64,000 bases of DNA from Sphingomonas sp. PP-CE-1G-424 (GTDB lineage: Bacteria; Pseudomonadota; Alphaproteobacteria; Sphingomonadales; Sphingomonadaceae). A model generated the notes under the pieces. That model was given only the letters and a program-made list of their open reading frames with translations, searched no databases and was not told the origin of the DNA. Numbering within the stretch: the first letter of the stretch is position 1; every line of letters begins with the position of its first letter. The DNA lies in contig NZ_SLXW01000001.1 in assembly GCF_004341085.1 (NCBI RefSeq), positions 744,001 to 808,000 of the forward strand, read 5' to 3'. Positions 44,532 to 54,449 of this stretch are shown piece by piece. The translations under genes and the position numbers were made by a program.

Positions 44532-44639
44532 GACTGGGCTAGCAAGAATGTTCGGCGGTAGGATCCACCAAGCTGGGTATTCTGACCGACCCGGACGCCA
44601 CATGGCGTCGTTGGGCGCGTTCGAGGGAAAGTCACTGCT

Positions 44640-45140
44640 ATGGAAGTAAACGATTGGCGCCGCATCGCACTACCAGACGCTGTGCGTGCGCTCGTCGCCG
44701 CCCATGCAGTGCTCGTGGCGGCATTTTCCTCGACAAACCTGCGTTTCACTCTTGATGGCAAGTTTGTAGGCGATTTGGGAGAAGCAACCGCTGCCGACGC
44801 ATTCGGCCTCCAGCTCTGTCGGGTCCGGACCGCGGGTGTGGACGCGCACGCGCCAGATGGGCGCAGCGTACAGGTTAAAGCCACCGGCATTGGCAAGGGG
44901 CCGGCGTTCACTCCCGGCGAGGGCAGGGCCGACCACCTCATCTTCCTTTTGTTCGACTTTGATCGGGCGCTCGCTCATGTAGGGTACAATGGCCCCGAAG
45001 CTCCGGTACGTGCGCACCTGCCGGCCGGCTTTATCGGCACAAAGCGGGTCTCGATTCCCAAAGTTCGCGAGTTGGATGCCGCCGTCGAGGATCGACTACG
45101 CTTGCGGCGTGTGAGCCGTAAATTTGATCCCAGCAGTTAG
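44640..45140 (+). CDS. PD-(D/E)XK-like protein
   Basis: A 166-residue protein with a possible restriction-endonuclease-like core: Glu49 in FVGDLGEATAADAF, Asp69 in RTAGVDAHAPDG and Gln78-x-Lys80 in SVQVKATGIG. This E-D-QxK arrangement is found in several nuclease families and in related proteins of unknown function. It begins 108 bases after the RES gene on the same strand and overlaps the 3' end of the convergent YaaC-like gene by four bases. It may belong to the GGCT-RES operon. DNA cleavage is suggested only by the motif pattern. Confidence 0.62.
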   Translation: MEVNDWRRIALPDAVRALVAAHAVLVAAFSSTNLRFTLDGKFVGDLGEATAADAFGLQLCRVRTAGVDAHAPDGRSVQVKATGIGKGPAFTPGEGRADHLIFLLFDFDRALAHVGYNGPEAPVRAHLPAGFIGTKRVSIPKVRELDAAVEDRLRLRRVSRKFDPSS

Positions 45141-46288
45141 AGGATGCTCGGGCGCGCGACGTCGCGCTGCGCGATCTCTGATGCCATCAGGTAGAGGAAC
45201 TGCAAGGGCTGCCCGGTGACGAAGTCCCGGATCCGTGGGCCGTAGTCTCCGCTCAGCAGGTCGTCAAAATGATGCGGGCGGTAGCGGGTGATCGAGCCAA
45301 GCCAGTAGGTGACCGCATACATCGATAAGAGTTGGGGCAACCGTTGGCTCAGCTCCCCCGGTGGCGACAGATAGAGATAATAGCGGCGATAGGGAGGGAT
45401 GACGGTCACGGTCATCCACAGCGAGGGTCGAAGTTCCGTGATGAGGTGTTGGAGCTCGGGCAAGGGATTGCCGCCGACGCAAGGCCGCGACGAGATCTGT
45501 TCGAACCGTATCCGCTTTCCCCGGTTGCACCTAACCTGGCGGAACATGCCCGCCAGCCCGGCTCGTGTCAGCATCTCGTCTGGTTCTATGCCAAAACGCG
45601 ACAGGTCCTCGCGCAGCATATCGATGCGTAGCCACACATCGCCGGTTGTAGGGTCGTGGCGGAACGCGATGTTCCTGATGATGAAGAAGCGCTCGGTCTC
45701 GTGCGCCGCCTCCGCCCAAAGGCGGTGTCCCGAAAGAATCTGAGGCACGACGGATGCGAGCCGGTATCTCTCCTCGAGCGCGGCGGTCTGGCCCGGAAGG
45801 ATCGTCGCGATCTGCTCGAACACCTTCAGGTCGTTCGGATATGGCCTGCCCGGTTTGACCGTCGATAGCACGGCGTGCTCGACGCCGTGACCCGCGGAAT
45901 GATCCTCCCAAAGCCCGTGGAGCGATCGGTCGAAGGTCGTTACTCCGCCCCGTGTCAGGCAGTAGGCCTTCATTAAGTTAAGGTAGCTGTAGTAGAGCGC
46001 GAGTGGTCGGGCAGCCTCGATCCCGCGGCCAGTCCCCACCTCGAAGAACGCGCTGGCCTGGGCGAGGCACGCGAGGGCTTCGGCGCGGCGCGGCGGTGGA
46101 CATTCGCTCTCGATCGCCTGTCTGATAATCGCCCAAGGGTCGAGCGAGAAGAGACGGGTGCTCGGGACGCCTGACGCGCCGGACGGTCGTATCGGCCAAA
46201 ACGATACGTCTATCTTCCGGCCCTGCGCCGAGAGTCCTATGCCCCGACGCTCCTCGGGAAGTGCGTCCTCGCCTGCGTCCCCGCTCAT
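45137..46288 (-). CDS. YaaC-like protein
   Basis: A 383-residue protein similar in plan to the YaaC family: the region ALYYSYLNLMKAYCLTRGG near residues 90-110, a central part with HGVEHAVL, and a C-terminal SMYAVTYWLGSITRYRPHHF ... FVTGQPLQFLYLMASEI. The function of YaaC is not known. It is coupled by ATGA to the upstream unknown gene at 46285-46944, so the two form a pair. The position at the edge of a defence-like island hints at, but does not prove, a role in immunity. Confidence 0.65.
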   Translation of the reverse strand: MSGDAGEDALPEERRGIGLSAQGRKIDVSFWPIRPSGASGVPSTRLFSLDPWAIIRQAIESECPPPRRAEALACLAQASAFFEVGTGRGIEAARPLALYYSYLNLMKAYCLTRGGVTTFDRSLHGLWEDHSAGHGVEHAVLSTVKPGRPYPNDLKVFEQIATILPGQTAALEERYRLASVVPQILSGHRLWAEAAHETERFFIIRNIAFRHDPTTGDVWLRIDMLREDLSRFGIEPDEMLTRAGLAGMFRQVRCNRGKRIRFEQISSRPCVGGNPLPELQHLITELRPSLWMTVTVIPPYRRYYLYLSPPGELSQRLPQLLSMYAVTYWLGSITRYRPHHFDDLLSGDYGPRIRDFVTGQPLQFLYLMASEIAQRDVARPSIL

Positions 46289-46944
46289 CGGGGATTGCCC
46301 CGGCGAGCGCTACTGTCGGCAGGGGGCTTGAACAAGCGGTCGTCATCCGGGGGATTGGCGTCGAGCAATCGCAGGGCGCCGGCCGACAGTTGTTGCATAA
46401 AGTCGATCGCGTTTACCTCGCGGCGGTCCTCCTTGCGGCCGAACGCGATCATGAACGTCGCCTCGGCCGCCTCTTCAGCGAATGCTTCCGAAAACCGGTC
46501 TGTGCCGTGGGTCGCATCGAGGCGCGCATGTTGCTCCGGCTCGAACAGAGTGATTAGCCTGGCTTCGGCGGCACCCCAGCCCTCGTCTCGATATTCGCGG
46601 TGTTTGAAGGTGTTGGCAATCGCCCGGGCGAGGGATAAATCGGGGAGCCAGACGTCGACTTCCAAGCGGAACGAGCCTTCGTCCAGCACGGTCCCGGCAC
46701 CACCTGCAGCCTGCTGGAGATCGTGCCGTAGCCAGTCAATCACGGCGACCGCCGAGATGCAGGCGCTCTGAAGGAGGTAGACGCACCCATCGATGTCAAT
46801 CGGCGGGGCCGACGAGATCCGGCCCTTGAACTCGTTCGTCTCCCAGTCGAGCTTCGCCCAGACGTCCAGCGCCCGTTCGTGGAAGAGCAAGCGATCTGGC
46901 TCGTCAGCCCATTCGTGTCGATCGTTGCGGCGTCTTCCCATCAT
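46285..46944 (-). CDS. Hypothetical protein paired with the YaaC-like gene
   Basis: A 219-residue protein that I do not recognise. It has a mid-protein block IDGCVYLLQSACISAVAVID, a core WLPDLSLARAIANTFKHREY, and a polar C-terminus. The NTFKHREY motif resembles the NxxKH words seen in several uncharacterised helical families. The start is one of two adjacent ATGs (46944 or 46941) with GGAG a few bases upstream; a reading from 46974 has none. Its stop overlaps the start of the YaaC-like gene. Confidence 0.6.
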   Translation of the reverse strand: MMGRRRNDRHEWADEPDRLLFHERALDVWAKLDWETNEFKGRISSAPPIDIDGCVYLLQSACISAVAVIDWLRHDLQQAAGGAGTVLDEGSFRLEVDVWLPDLSLARAIANTFKHREYRDEGWGAAEARLITLFEPEQHARLDATHGTDRFSEAFAEEAAEATFMIAFGRKEDRREVNAIDFMQQLSAGALRLLDANPPDDDRLFKPPADSSARRGNPR

Positions 46945-47293
46945 CAGCTCCGCGCCAGTTGGACCATCATCCACTCGCTGCGCATGCTATTATACAGATG
47001 ACGGCAGACCCGTCGCGATTCTTCATGAACAAGCGTCCGGTTTGGGGAAGCGGTAATGGCGGCGTGAATGTCGGAATATGGGTCTTAGGCGCACAGCTCC
47101 CTAATCCGCCGCATATGATCTTGTAGGAATCTCTCTCGGGGCGAAGCGCATTTCATCCCAGCGACTTTACCTCTTACCAGCCATCAGCCCCACATCCCAG
47201 AGAAACGCGGCGATCTCGAGCCAACAAGGGGAAGCACGCCCAAGGCGTACTCCTGTCACAGAGGTCCGGTTTCGGTGTCAAAGGATAGATCGC
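46945..47293. other. Right border of the accessory region
   Basis: About 350 bases without a gene between the last island gene and tRNA-Gln. No integrase gene and no obvious copy of the tRNA 3' end was noticed here. Confidence 0.5.
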
Positions 47294-47367
47294 TGGATGC
47301 CCCGTGAGGATTCGAACCTCAATAGGCGGTATCAGAAACCGCAGTCTTACCATTAGACGACGGGGCA
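47294..47367 (-). tRNA. tRNA-Gln (anticodon CUG)
   Basis: Read on the minus strand the acceptor stem TGCCCCG pairs with CGGGGCA, the anticodon arm is GCGGT-TTCTGAT-ACCGC with CTG in the loop, and the T arm is TGAGG-TTCGAAT-CCTCA. CCA is encoded (47294-47296). The anticodon CUG identifies tRNA-Gln. Its 3' end points left, toward the accessory island. Confidence 0.95.
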
Positions 47368-47531
47368 TCAGCGAGGGCGCGATCTAGGCGGGGGAGGTCG
47401 GGCTGTCAACGCCAAGATCGTAGGGATTCGCCACATCGCTTGCGTAATCGCTGCACCCCGCTACATTCGATGCCAAGCACCGGGCGGGTATTTTCCTGCG
47501 GCGGCAGATATAGATAGCGAGTTTTGCGGCG

Positions 47532-48605
47532 ATGGGGGATGTTTCCACCCGAATGCCGTTCCGGCAGGGGTCTCCTGCCCGTCCGGCGGCGACCCGGCCC
47601 GGTCGAGGGCGGTGGGCCGATGCGCAAGCGTTTGCCGCGCTTGATCTTGGCACCAACAATTGTCGATTGCTGATCGCGCGACCGCAGGCGGGCGGGTTCG
47701 CGGTGATCGATGCGTTCTCGCGAATCGTTCGGTTGGGCGAAGGTCTGGCGTCGACCGGCAAGCTCAGCGATGCGGCGATCGAGCGGACCATCTCGGCGTT
47801 GCGGGTATGCTCGGACAAGTTACAGCGCCGCAACGTCACGCTAGCGCGGTCGGTGGCGACCGAGGCGTGTCGGCAGGCCTCGAACGGGCCCGACTTCATC
47901 GCCCGCGCGCTCGCGGAGACGGGAATCCATCTCGACATCATTTCCGCCGAGGAGGAGGCGCGGCTGGCCGTGCTCGGCTGCCATGCGCTGATCGAGCCTG
48001 GCGAGGATCCCGCGCTCGTGTTCGATATCGGCGGCGGGTCGACCGAACTCGTATTGATCGATACGTCGACGCCGATCCCGACCGTGCTCGATTGGCATTC
48101 GGCGCCATGGGGCGTGGTGTCGCTGACCGAGCATGCCGGCGGTGGCGAAGGCGAGGACGGTCGCCGTGCCGCCTATGCCCGGATGCGCAGCGTCGTCGCG
48201 GACAGTTTCGCGGGGTTCGCCAGCCGCCTGCCCCGGCACGTCGCGCGCCCACGGCTGCTCGGCACCAGCGGCACGGTGACGACACTCGGCAGCGTGCATC
48301 TCGGGCTTAGCCATTACGACCGCTCGGTGGTCGACGGGCTGATCGTGCCTGCCTCGGCGATGCGGAAGATCAGCGCCGACCTTTCCCACATGTCGATCAC
48401 GGAGCGTGCCAAGCTGCCGTGCATCGGCAACGAGCGCGCCGACCTAGTGGTCGCGGGCTGTGCCATTCTGGAGACGATCATGGATTTGTGGCCCGCCGAA
48501 CGGCTCGGCATCGCCGACCGCGGCATTCGCGAGGGCATCCTCCGCCGACTGATGGGCGCCCCCCGACCTGGTGGCAAACCGGGCAAGTCGGGAGTGGCGG
48601 CATGA
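47532..48605 (+). CDS. ppx: Exopolyphosphatase / pppGpp phosphohydrolase family protein
   Basis: A 357-residue protein of the Ppx/GppA family, which removes terminal phosphates from polyphosphate or converts pppGpp to ppGpp. FAALDLGTNNCRLLIARP is phosphate-binding loop 1, SAEEEARLAVLG and ALVFDIGGGSTELVLID are the catalytic block and loop 2, and GTSGTVTTLGSVHLGL is the third. It is short (about 500 residues is common), lacking the C-terminal HD-like domains, as in many alphaproteobacteria. The start ATG at 47532 lies near a weak site; one at 47553 is an alternative. Coupled by ATGA to rlmE. Polyphosphatase versus guanosine activity cannot be decided. Confidence 0.88.
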   Translation: MGDVSTRMPFRQGSPARPAATRPGRGRWADAQAFAALDLGTNNCRLLIARPQAGGFAVIDAFSRIVRLGEGLASTGKLSDAAIERTISALRVCSDKLQRRNVTLARSVATEACRQASNGPDFIARALAETGIHLDIISAEEEARLAVLGCHALIEPGEDPALVFDIGGGSTELVLIDTSTPIPTVLDWHSAPWGVVSLTEHAGGGEGEDGRRAAYARMRSVVADSFAGFASRLPRHVARPRLLGTSGTVTTLGSVHLGLSHYDRSVVDGLIVPASAMRKISADLSHMSITERAKLPCIGNERADLVVAGCAILETIMDLWPAERLGIADRGIREGILRRLMGAPRPGGKPGKSGVAA

Positions 48606-49273
48606 GCCGCGGCGGCTCCGGCGGGCACGTTCGCGTACTCACCGCGCGGAAGCGCACCGCGCAGTCGACGCGCTGGCTCGAGCGCCAGCTGAACGATCCG
48701 TATGTGAAGCGCGCGAAGGCCGATGGCTATCGCAGCCGGGCCGCGTACAAGCTGATCGAGCTCGACGAGCGATTCGATCTGATCCGCGGGTCGAAGCGCG
48801 TCGTCGATCTCGGCATCGCGCCGGGCGGCTGGGCGCAGGTGATTCGGCGGCGGATCCCCAAGGCTTCGGTGGTCGGGATCGACTTGCTCCCGGTCGACCC
48901 GATCGAGGGCGTGACGATCTTCGAGATGGATTTCCTCGACGATGCCGCGCCGGGTAAGCTGATCGAAGCCTTGGGCGGCGCGCCGGATCTGGTGCTGTCC
49001 GACATGGCCGCGAATACGGTCGGGCATCCGCAGACCGACGCGCTCAGGACGATGGCGCTGGTCGAGACCGCTCTGCATTTTGCGTGCGAGGTGCTCGAAC
49101 CGGGCGGCACGTTCGTGTCGAAGGTGTTCGCGGGTGGCGCCGATTCGGAGCTGGTCGCGGAGATGAAGCGGAACTTCAAGACGGTGAAGCATGCCAAGCC
49201 GCCCGCGAGTCGCAAGGGGTCGGTCGAGTGGTTTGTTGTGGCGCAGGGGTTTAAAGGCCGAGACCCGAAATAG
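48602..49273 (+). CDS. rlmE: 23S rRNA (uridine-2'-O-)methyltransferase RlmE (FtsJ/RrmJ)
   Basis: A 223-residue methyltransferase that modifies U2552 of 23S rRNA late in large-subunit assembly. The N-terminal basic tail (VLTARKRTAQSTRWLERQL) contacts RNA. SRAAYKLIELDERF has the first catalytic Lys, VVDLGIAPGGWAQV is the SAM-binding loop, DLVLSDMAANTVGH holds the catalytic Asp, and FVSKVFAGG and KGSVEWFVVAQGF supply the second Lys and the Glu of the K-D-K-E tetrad. The ATG at 48602 overlaps the ppx stop. Full length for the family. Confidence 0.95.
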   Translation: MSRGGSGGHVRVLTARKRTAQSTRWLERQLNDPYVKRAKADGYRSRAAYKLIELDERFDLIRGSKRVVDLGIAPGGWAQVIRRRIPKASVVGIDLLPVDPIEGVTIFEMDFLDDAAPGKLIEALGGAPDLVLSDMAANTVGHPQTDALRTMALVETALHFACEVLEPGGTFVSKVFAGGADSELVAEMKRNFKTVKHAKPPASRKGSVEWFVVAQGFKGRDPK

Positions 49274-49433
49274 CGCAGCTATTTTCGGATAAGTCGAAAG
49301 CCCGGCCAGCGTCGCACAGCGACGACTGACGACGTGGCTTTGCCACGGCGCGACTTGCTTCTCTCTACTTCTTTCGACAAGGCCGCCGGCAAAGCCGTCG
49401 TCGGATGGGTTCGCTGAAGCGACCCACCGGCCG

Positions 49434-49490
49434 AGCCAGCGATTGCGCGTTCGCGCATCGGCTCGGGCGTGGCCGAGCCTATCGCTGGCT
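49434..49490. repeat. Inverted repeats in the rlmE-PilZ gap
   Basis: AGCCAGCGAT at 49434-49443 pairs with ATCGCTGGCT at 49481-49490, which includes the stop region of the PilZ gene. More hairpins precede it (for example CGTGGC-TTT-GCCACG near 49337). It probably ends transcription from both convergent sides. Confidence 0.55.
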
Positions 49491-49808
49491 GAGCGCTACG
49501 ATATGATCGAACACTGCCGGATGCAGCGGCTTGGCGAACGCGCAGCCATATTTGAACTTGTCGCGCCAGGCCACGACCGCCTCCAGCGCGGCGAGTCCCG
49601 GTAGCGTCAGCCACACCACCGTCCCCGGCCAGAGCGTGAAGCTGGTTTCCGCGCGAAACCCCGAGAGCGACAGGTCGGTGACCTCGATCTCGAACCGTGT
49701 CTGACCACGATCGCGCAAATGCGCCCGCATCTTCACCGCTTTGCGGAGCGACTGACGGAGCTCTTCGCTGGTCAGATCGTGGGGCAATGGAGTCGCAGGC
49801 TGTGTCAT
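49479..49808 (-). CDS. PilZ-domain protein (c-di-GMP receptor)
   Basis: A 109-residue single-domain PilZ protein. MRAHLRDRGQTRFEIEVTDL provides the Arg pair (a spaced variant of RxxxR) and VTDLSLSGFRAETS the (D/N)xSxxG motif that bind cyclic di-GMP; GCAFAKPLHPAVFDHIVAL is the C-terminal helix. The spacing of the first Arg motif is irregular, so ligand binding should be tested. It is a lone gene. PilZ adaptors often link c-di-GMP to motility or exopolysaccharide. Confidence 0.85.
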   Translation of the reverse strand: MTQPATPLPHDLTSEELRQSLRKAVKMRAHLRDRGQTRFEIEVTDLSLSGFRAETSFTLWPGTVVWLTLPGLAALEAVVAWRDKFKYGCAFAKPLHPAVFDHIVALSQR

Positions 49809-50129
49809 GCGAAGATAATGCCCTGAAAAGGGTTACTTTTATGCAAACGCGATCGCACGCCGAACATATCTGCGGTTTAGCGACGTTTCTCGGCAATCTT
49901 AGGATGTCACGATAGAAACGCGACATTAAGCTTGGGCTGAATCTATGGCTAACGCGGGCAACGCTGGCGCCCCGAAACTACCTAAAACTCAACGCGTTTG
50001 GTCAGCCAATTCGCGTCTATTGCGAACGAGACGCAAGTGCATATGCCTTAAGGGTGGATTTGCAGCCGGCCCTGTGCTTTACGCTCAACCAATTCCCGAG
50101 TTTCCTAAAAATTGCGTGGAGCCTTCCCG
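49809..50129. promoter_or_regulatory. Divergent gap upstream of sucC
   Basis: Contains the promoters of sucC and the PilZ gene. A 62-codon frame is present but has no ribosome site and no features. No precise promoter is called. Confidence 0.35.
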
Positions 50130-51332
<1,203 letters not shown>

Positions 51333-51365
51333 CAGCCGTCGACTGCGCATACTGATTCTGCGAAA

Positions 51366-51400
51366 AGGGGGGCTCGGACGGAAACGTCCGGGCCCTTTTT
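51366..51400 (+). terminator. Intrinsic terminator after sucC
   Basis: GGGCTCGGACG (51370-51380) pairs with CGTCCGGGCCC (51385-51395), one G-U pair, around the stable tetraloop GAAA, and TTTTT follows. It lies about 40 bases after the sucC stop and separates it from etfB. Confidence 0.92.
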
Positions 51401-51577
51401 CGTTGATGGTGCACACTACCTGGCAGGCGGTCCGGTCGGCATCTCGTTGTGACGCTACGGCATCGCGATGTTTCCATACCGGACTTGCGAAAACGACGCG
51501 AAACCGCCATCTGTCCGGCCAACGCCGCTGGGTAACCAGCGGGCGAAACGAATAGATTCACCTTGGAAGGAACCCCG

Positions 51578-52324
51578 ATGAAGGTGCTGGTGCCGGTCAA
51601 GCGCGTGCTTGACTACAACGTGAAGCCCCGCGTGAAGGCGGACGGAACGGGCGTCGATCTGGCGAACGTCAAGATGAGCATGAACCCGTTCGACGAGATC
51701 GCGGTCGAAGAAGCCATTCGTCTCAAGGACAAGGGCGTCACCGAGATCGTCGTCGTCTCGATCGGCGAGCAGAAGAGCCAGGAAACGCTGCGGACCGCGC
51801 TCGCCATGGGTGCCGACCGCGCGATCCTCGTCGTCAGCGAGACCAAGGTCGAGCCGCTCGGCGTCGCTAAGATCCTCGCCAAGATCGTCGAAGAGGAGAA
51901 GCCCGACCTCGTGATCCTCGGCAAGCAGGCGATCGACGACGACAACAACCAGACCGGGCAGATGCTCGCCGGCCTTCTGAACTGGGGTCAGGGCACGTTC
52001 GCGTCGAAGGTCGAGATCGCCGACGGTTCGGTTAACGTGACGCGCGAAGTCGACGGCGGCGCCGAGACCGACACGCTGAAGCTCCCCGCGATCATCACCA
52101 CCGATCTTCGCCTCAACGAACCGCGCTATGCCTCGCTGCCGAACATCATGAAGGCGAAGTCGAAGCCGATGGCGCAGAAGACGCCGGCCGATTTCGGTGT
52201 CGACGTGACGCCGCGCCTGACCACGCTAAAAGTGGTCGAGCCTGCCAAGCGCTCGGCCGGGATCAAGGTCGCCGACGTCGACGCGCTGGTCGGCAAGCTC
52301 AAGGAAATGGGAGTCGCCAAGTGA
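51578..52324 (+). CDS. etfB: Electron transfer flavoprotein, beta subunit
   Basis: A 248-residue subunit that, with EtfA, passes electrons from acyl-CoA and other dehydrogenases to ETF-ubiquinone oxidoreductase. [56 protein letters not shown] and the signature [16 protein letters not shown] are characteristic; AMP binds in this subunit. A GGAAGGA site precedes the ATG at 51578. The stop overlaps the GTG start of etfA. Confidence 0.96.
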   Translation: MKVLVPVKRVLDYNVKPRVKADGTGVDLANVKMSMNPFDEIAVEEAIRLKDKGVTEIVVVSIGEQKSQETLRTALAMGADRAILVVSETKVEPLGVAKILAKIVEEEKPDLVILGKQAIDDDNNQTGQMLAGLLNWGQGTFASKVEIADGSVNVTREVDGGAETDTLKLPAIITTDLRLNEPRYASLPNIMKAKSKPMAQKTPADFGVDVTPRLTTLKVVEPAKRSAGIKVADVDALVGKLKEMGVAK

Positions 52325-53250
52325 AGACGCTCGTCTGGGTCGAACATGACGGTCAGGCCGTAAAGGATGCCACGCTATCTGCCGTAACCGCGGCAAGCCA
52401 GCTCGGCGAAGTCCACCTGCTGGTCGTCGGTCAGGGCGTCGACGGCGTCGCTGCCGAAGCTGCGAAGATCGCCGGCGTCGGCAAGGTGCATGTCGCCGAC
52501 GACGCCGCATTCGCGCATGCGCTCGCCGAGAACGTCGCGCCGTTGATCGTCGAGCTGATGGCAAGCCACGATGCGTTCGTTGCGCCGTCGACCACGCACG
52601 GCAAGAACATCGCGCCGCGTGTGGCCGCGTTGCTCGACGTCATGCAGATCAGCGATATCCTGTCGGTCGAGAGCGAAGACACGTTCACGCGGCCGATCTA
52701 CGCCGGCAATGCGATCGCGACGGTCCAGTCGACCGACGCGAAGAAGGTCATCACGGTCCGCGGCACGGCGTTTGCCAAGGCTGCGACCGAGGGTGGCTCG
52801 GGCGAGATCGAGGCGGTCGCATCGACCGGCGACAAGGGTCTGTCGACCTTCGCCGGATCGGAGATCGCGAAGAACGAGCGTCCCGAGCTGACCAGCGCGA
52901 AGATCATCGTCTCGGGCGGGCGTGCGCTTGCCTCTAGCGACCAGTTCCACGCGATGATCGATCCGTTGGCGGACAAGCTTGGTGCGGGCGTGGGTGCATC
53001 GCGCGCCGCGGTAGACGCAGGCTATGCGCCGAACGACTATCAGGTCGGCCAGACCGGCAAGATCGTCGCCCCGGAAGTGTATGTCGCGGTCGGCATTTCG
53101 GGCGCGATCCAGCATCTCGCGGGGATGAAGGACTCTAAGGTCATCATCGCGATCAACAAGGACGAGGACGCGCCGATCTTCCAGGTCGCGGACATCGGCC
53201 TGGTCGGCGATCTGTTCAAGATCGTGCCGGAATTGACGGCGAAGCTGTAG
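52321..53250 (+). CDS. etfA: Electron transfer flavoprotein, alpha subunit
   Basis: A 309-residue FAD-binding partner of EtfB. The N-terminus [18 protein letters not shown] and the C-terminal FAD domain with [40 protein letters not shown] and [16 protein letters not shown] are diagnostic. The start codon is GTG, overlapping the etfB stop (GTGA), so the subunits are produced in step. Downstream are several hairpins. Confidence 0.96.
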   Translation: MKTLVWVEHDGQAVKDATLSAVTAASQLGEVHLLVVGQGVDGVAAEAAKIAGVGKVHVADDAAFAHALAENVAPLIVELMASHDAFVAPSTTHGKNIAPRVAALLDVMQISDILSVESEDTFTRPIYAGNAIATVQSTDAKKVITVRGTAFAKAATEGGSGEIEAVASTGDKGLSTFAGSEIAKNERPELTSAKIIVSGGRALASSDQFHAMIDPLADKLGAGVGASRAAVDAGYAPNDYQVGQTGKIVAPEVYVAVGISGAIQHLAGMKDSKVIIAINKDEDAPIFQVADIGLVGDLFKIVPELTAKL

Positions 53251-53352
53251 GCGAATGCCGCTGCGCAGGCGAAGCCTCGCGCAACAGCTAGCCCGGCCGG
53301 CGGCGCTCCAGCGCCGACCGACGACGCGGGATTTACTCCCGCGTCGCGCGCC

Positions 53353-53388
53353 ACGAACGGGCGGTGTGACTTAAGTCGCGCCGCCCGT
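53353..53388. terminator. Long hairpin after etfA
   Basis: A 16-bp stem (53353-53368 with 53373-53388, two G-T pairs) around TTAA. A second stem, CGACGCGGG/CCCGCGTCG, lies just before it near 53322-53346. No T-run follows. It probably terminates or protects the etfBA message. Confidence 0.65.
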
Positions 53389-53470
53389 TCTAGCGTCTGC
53401 CGAACGCACAGGTCTGCCGACGCCGAACCGGTTTTGTTTCCAAACCCAGGTCTATCTCACCCAAAGTGAC

Positions 53471-53578
53471 CACCTCCCCGGCGAAGGCCGGGGCCCAATT
53501 GGGAAACGGAGGTAACGACGGACGGTCCTTCGTTACATCGACCTTTCCGATTGGACCCCGGCCTGCGCCGGGGAGGTG
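53471..53578. repeat. Nested palindromic intergenic element, family A copy 1
   Basis: CACCTCCCCGGC at the left end is matched by GCCGGGGAGGTG at the right end. Inside are CGGGGCCCAATTGG-like and ATTGGACCCCGG arms and a central GTAACGA/TCGTTAC hairpin. A copy with the same arms is at 60052-60155. No open frame. It is a REP-like or MITE-like element. Confidence 0.8.
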
Positions 53579-53684
53579 CATCTGTCGAAGCGGGATACCT
53601 ATCGAATACGTCCGGATTACCGAGATCGTTCTCGCGCCCTCACGCGCAGTTGCCACCCACCGCCCGCCTCCCCAATTACCCAGC

Positions 53685-54449
53685 ATGTACGGCGTCCACT
53701 CGAACCCGCGCGACCGCCTGATATCTGCTGCGAGCGCCGCGCTACTCTGCGCCGTCATCGGCTACGCGCTAATCATCGGGCTCGGTGTCAGCATTCCCAC
53801 TGCTATCCCCGATGCGCTGAAGACGTTCGCGGTTAGCCCGAAATCCCCTCCACCGCCGCCACCCGAAAAGATCGTCCCCCGCCCCGCGAAAAGCCACCGT
53901 CCCGAAGGCGCGGCGTCCCCCGCCAACCTCCGCTCGAAGGCGACCGAACTCGTCGTCCCCAAGCCGATCGTCCCTCCCATCGTTCCACCGCCCCCGGTTA
54001 TTGCCACACTGAAACCAGGCTCCGGCAACGACGCCACGACGGGTGCCGCGCCCGTCCCCGGACCCGGCACGGGCGCAGGCGGCGAAGGGAACGGCACGGG
54101 CAGCGGGCGCTCTGGAAATGGCGACGGCGACGGTGGCGACGAGACGCCGCCCCGCCTCCTCAAAGGCCGCTTCAAGAACAAGGATTTCCCCAACGCCGAG
54201 GCGGTGATCGGCGCGGGCGGGATCGTCGGCGTGCGCTACACGGTCGAGACCGGCGGCAGCGTCACGCACTGCATGGTCACGCGCTCCAGCGGAAACGGCG
54301 TGCTCGATGCGACCACCTGCCGCCTGATCGAATTGCGCTTCCGCTACCGCCCCTGGCTCGACGCCGCCGGCCGCCCGGTCCGCTCGACCGTCGTCCACAA
54401 TCAGGAATGGGTGAACCAGCTCGGCCCGCCGCCGTCACGCGGTGACTGA
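53685..54449 (+). CDS. TonB-family protein
   Basis: A 254-residue protein with one N-terminal membrane helix (ALLCAVIGYALIIGLGVSI), a Pro- and Gly-rich periplasmic linker (PPPPPPEKIVPRPAK, then GPGTGAGGEGNGTGSG) and a C-terminal TonB domain (AVIGAGGIVGVRYTVETGG, VTRSSGNGVLDATTC, LIELRFRYRPWLDAAGRPV). It would span the periplasm to energise outer-membrane receptors. No exbB or exbD is adjacent. The ATG at 53685 places the helix at the start; upstream codons run into a palindromic repeat. Its 3' end overlaps the convergent acyltransferase gene by 15 bases. Confidence 0.85.
   Translation: MYGVHSNPRDRLISAASAALLCAVIGYALIIGLGVSIPTAIPDALKTFAVSPKSPPPPPPEKIVPRPAKSHRPEGAASPANLRSKATELVVPKPIVPPIVPPPPVIATLKPGSGNDATTGAAPVPGPGTGAGGEGNGTGSGRSGNGDGDGGDETPPRLLKGRFKNKDFPNAEAVIGAGGIVGVRYTVETGGSVTHCMVTRSSGNGVLDATTCRLIELRFRYRPWLDAAGRPVRSTVVHNQEWVNQLGPPPSRGD

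Noticed and set aside
46945..47300. Direct repeat of the tRNA-Gln 3' end marking an integrated element
   Set aside because: No second copy was noticed by eye near the left border; a computed search would be needed.
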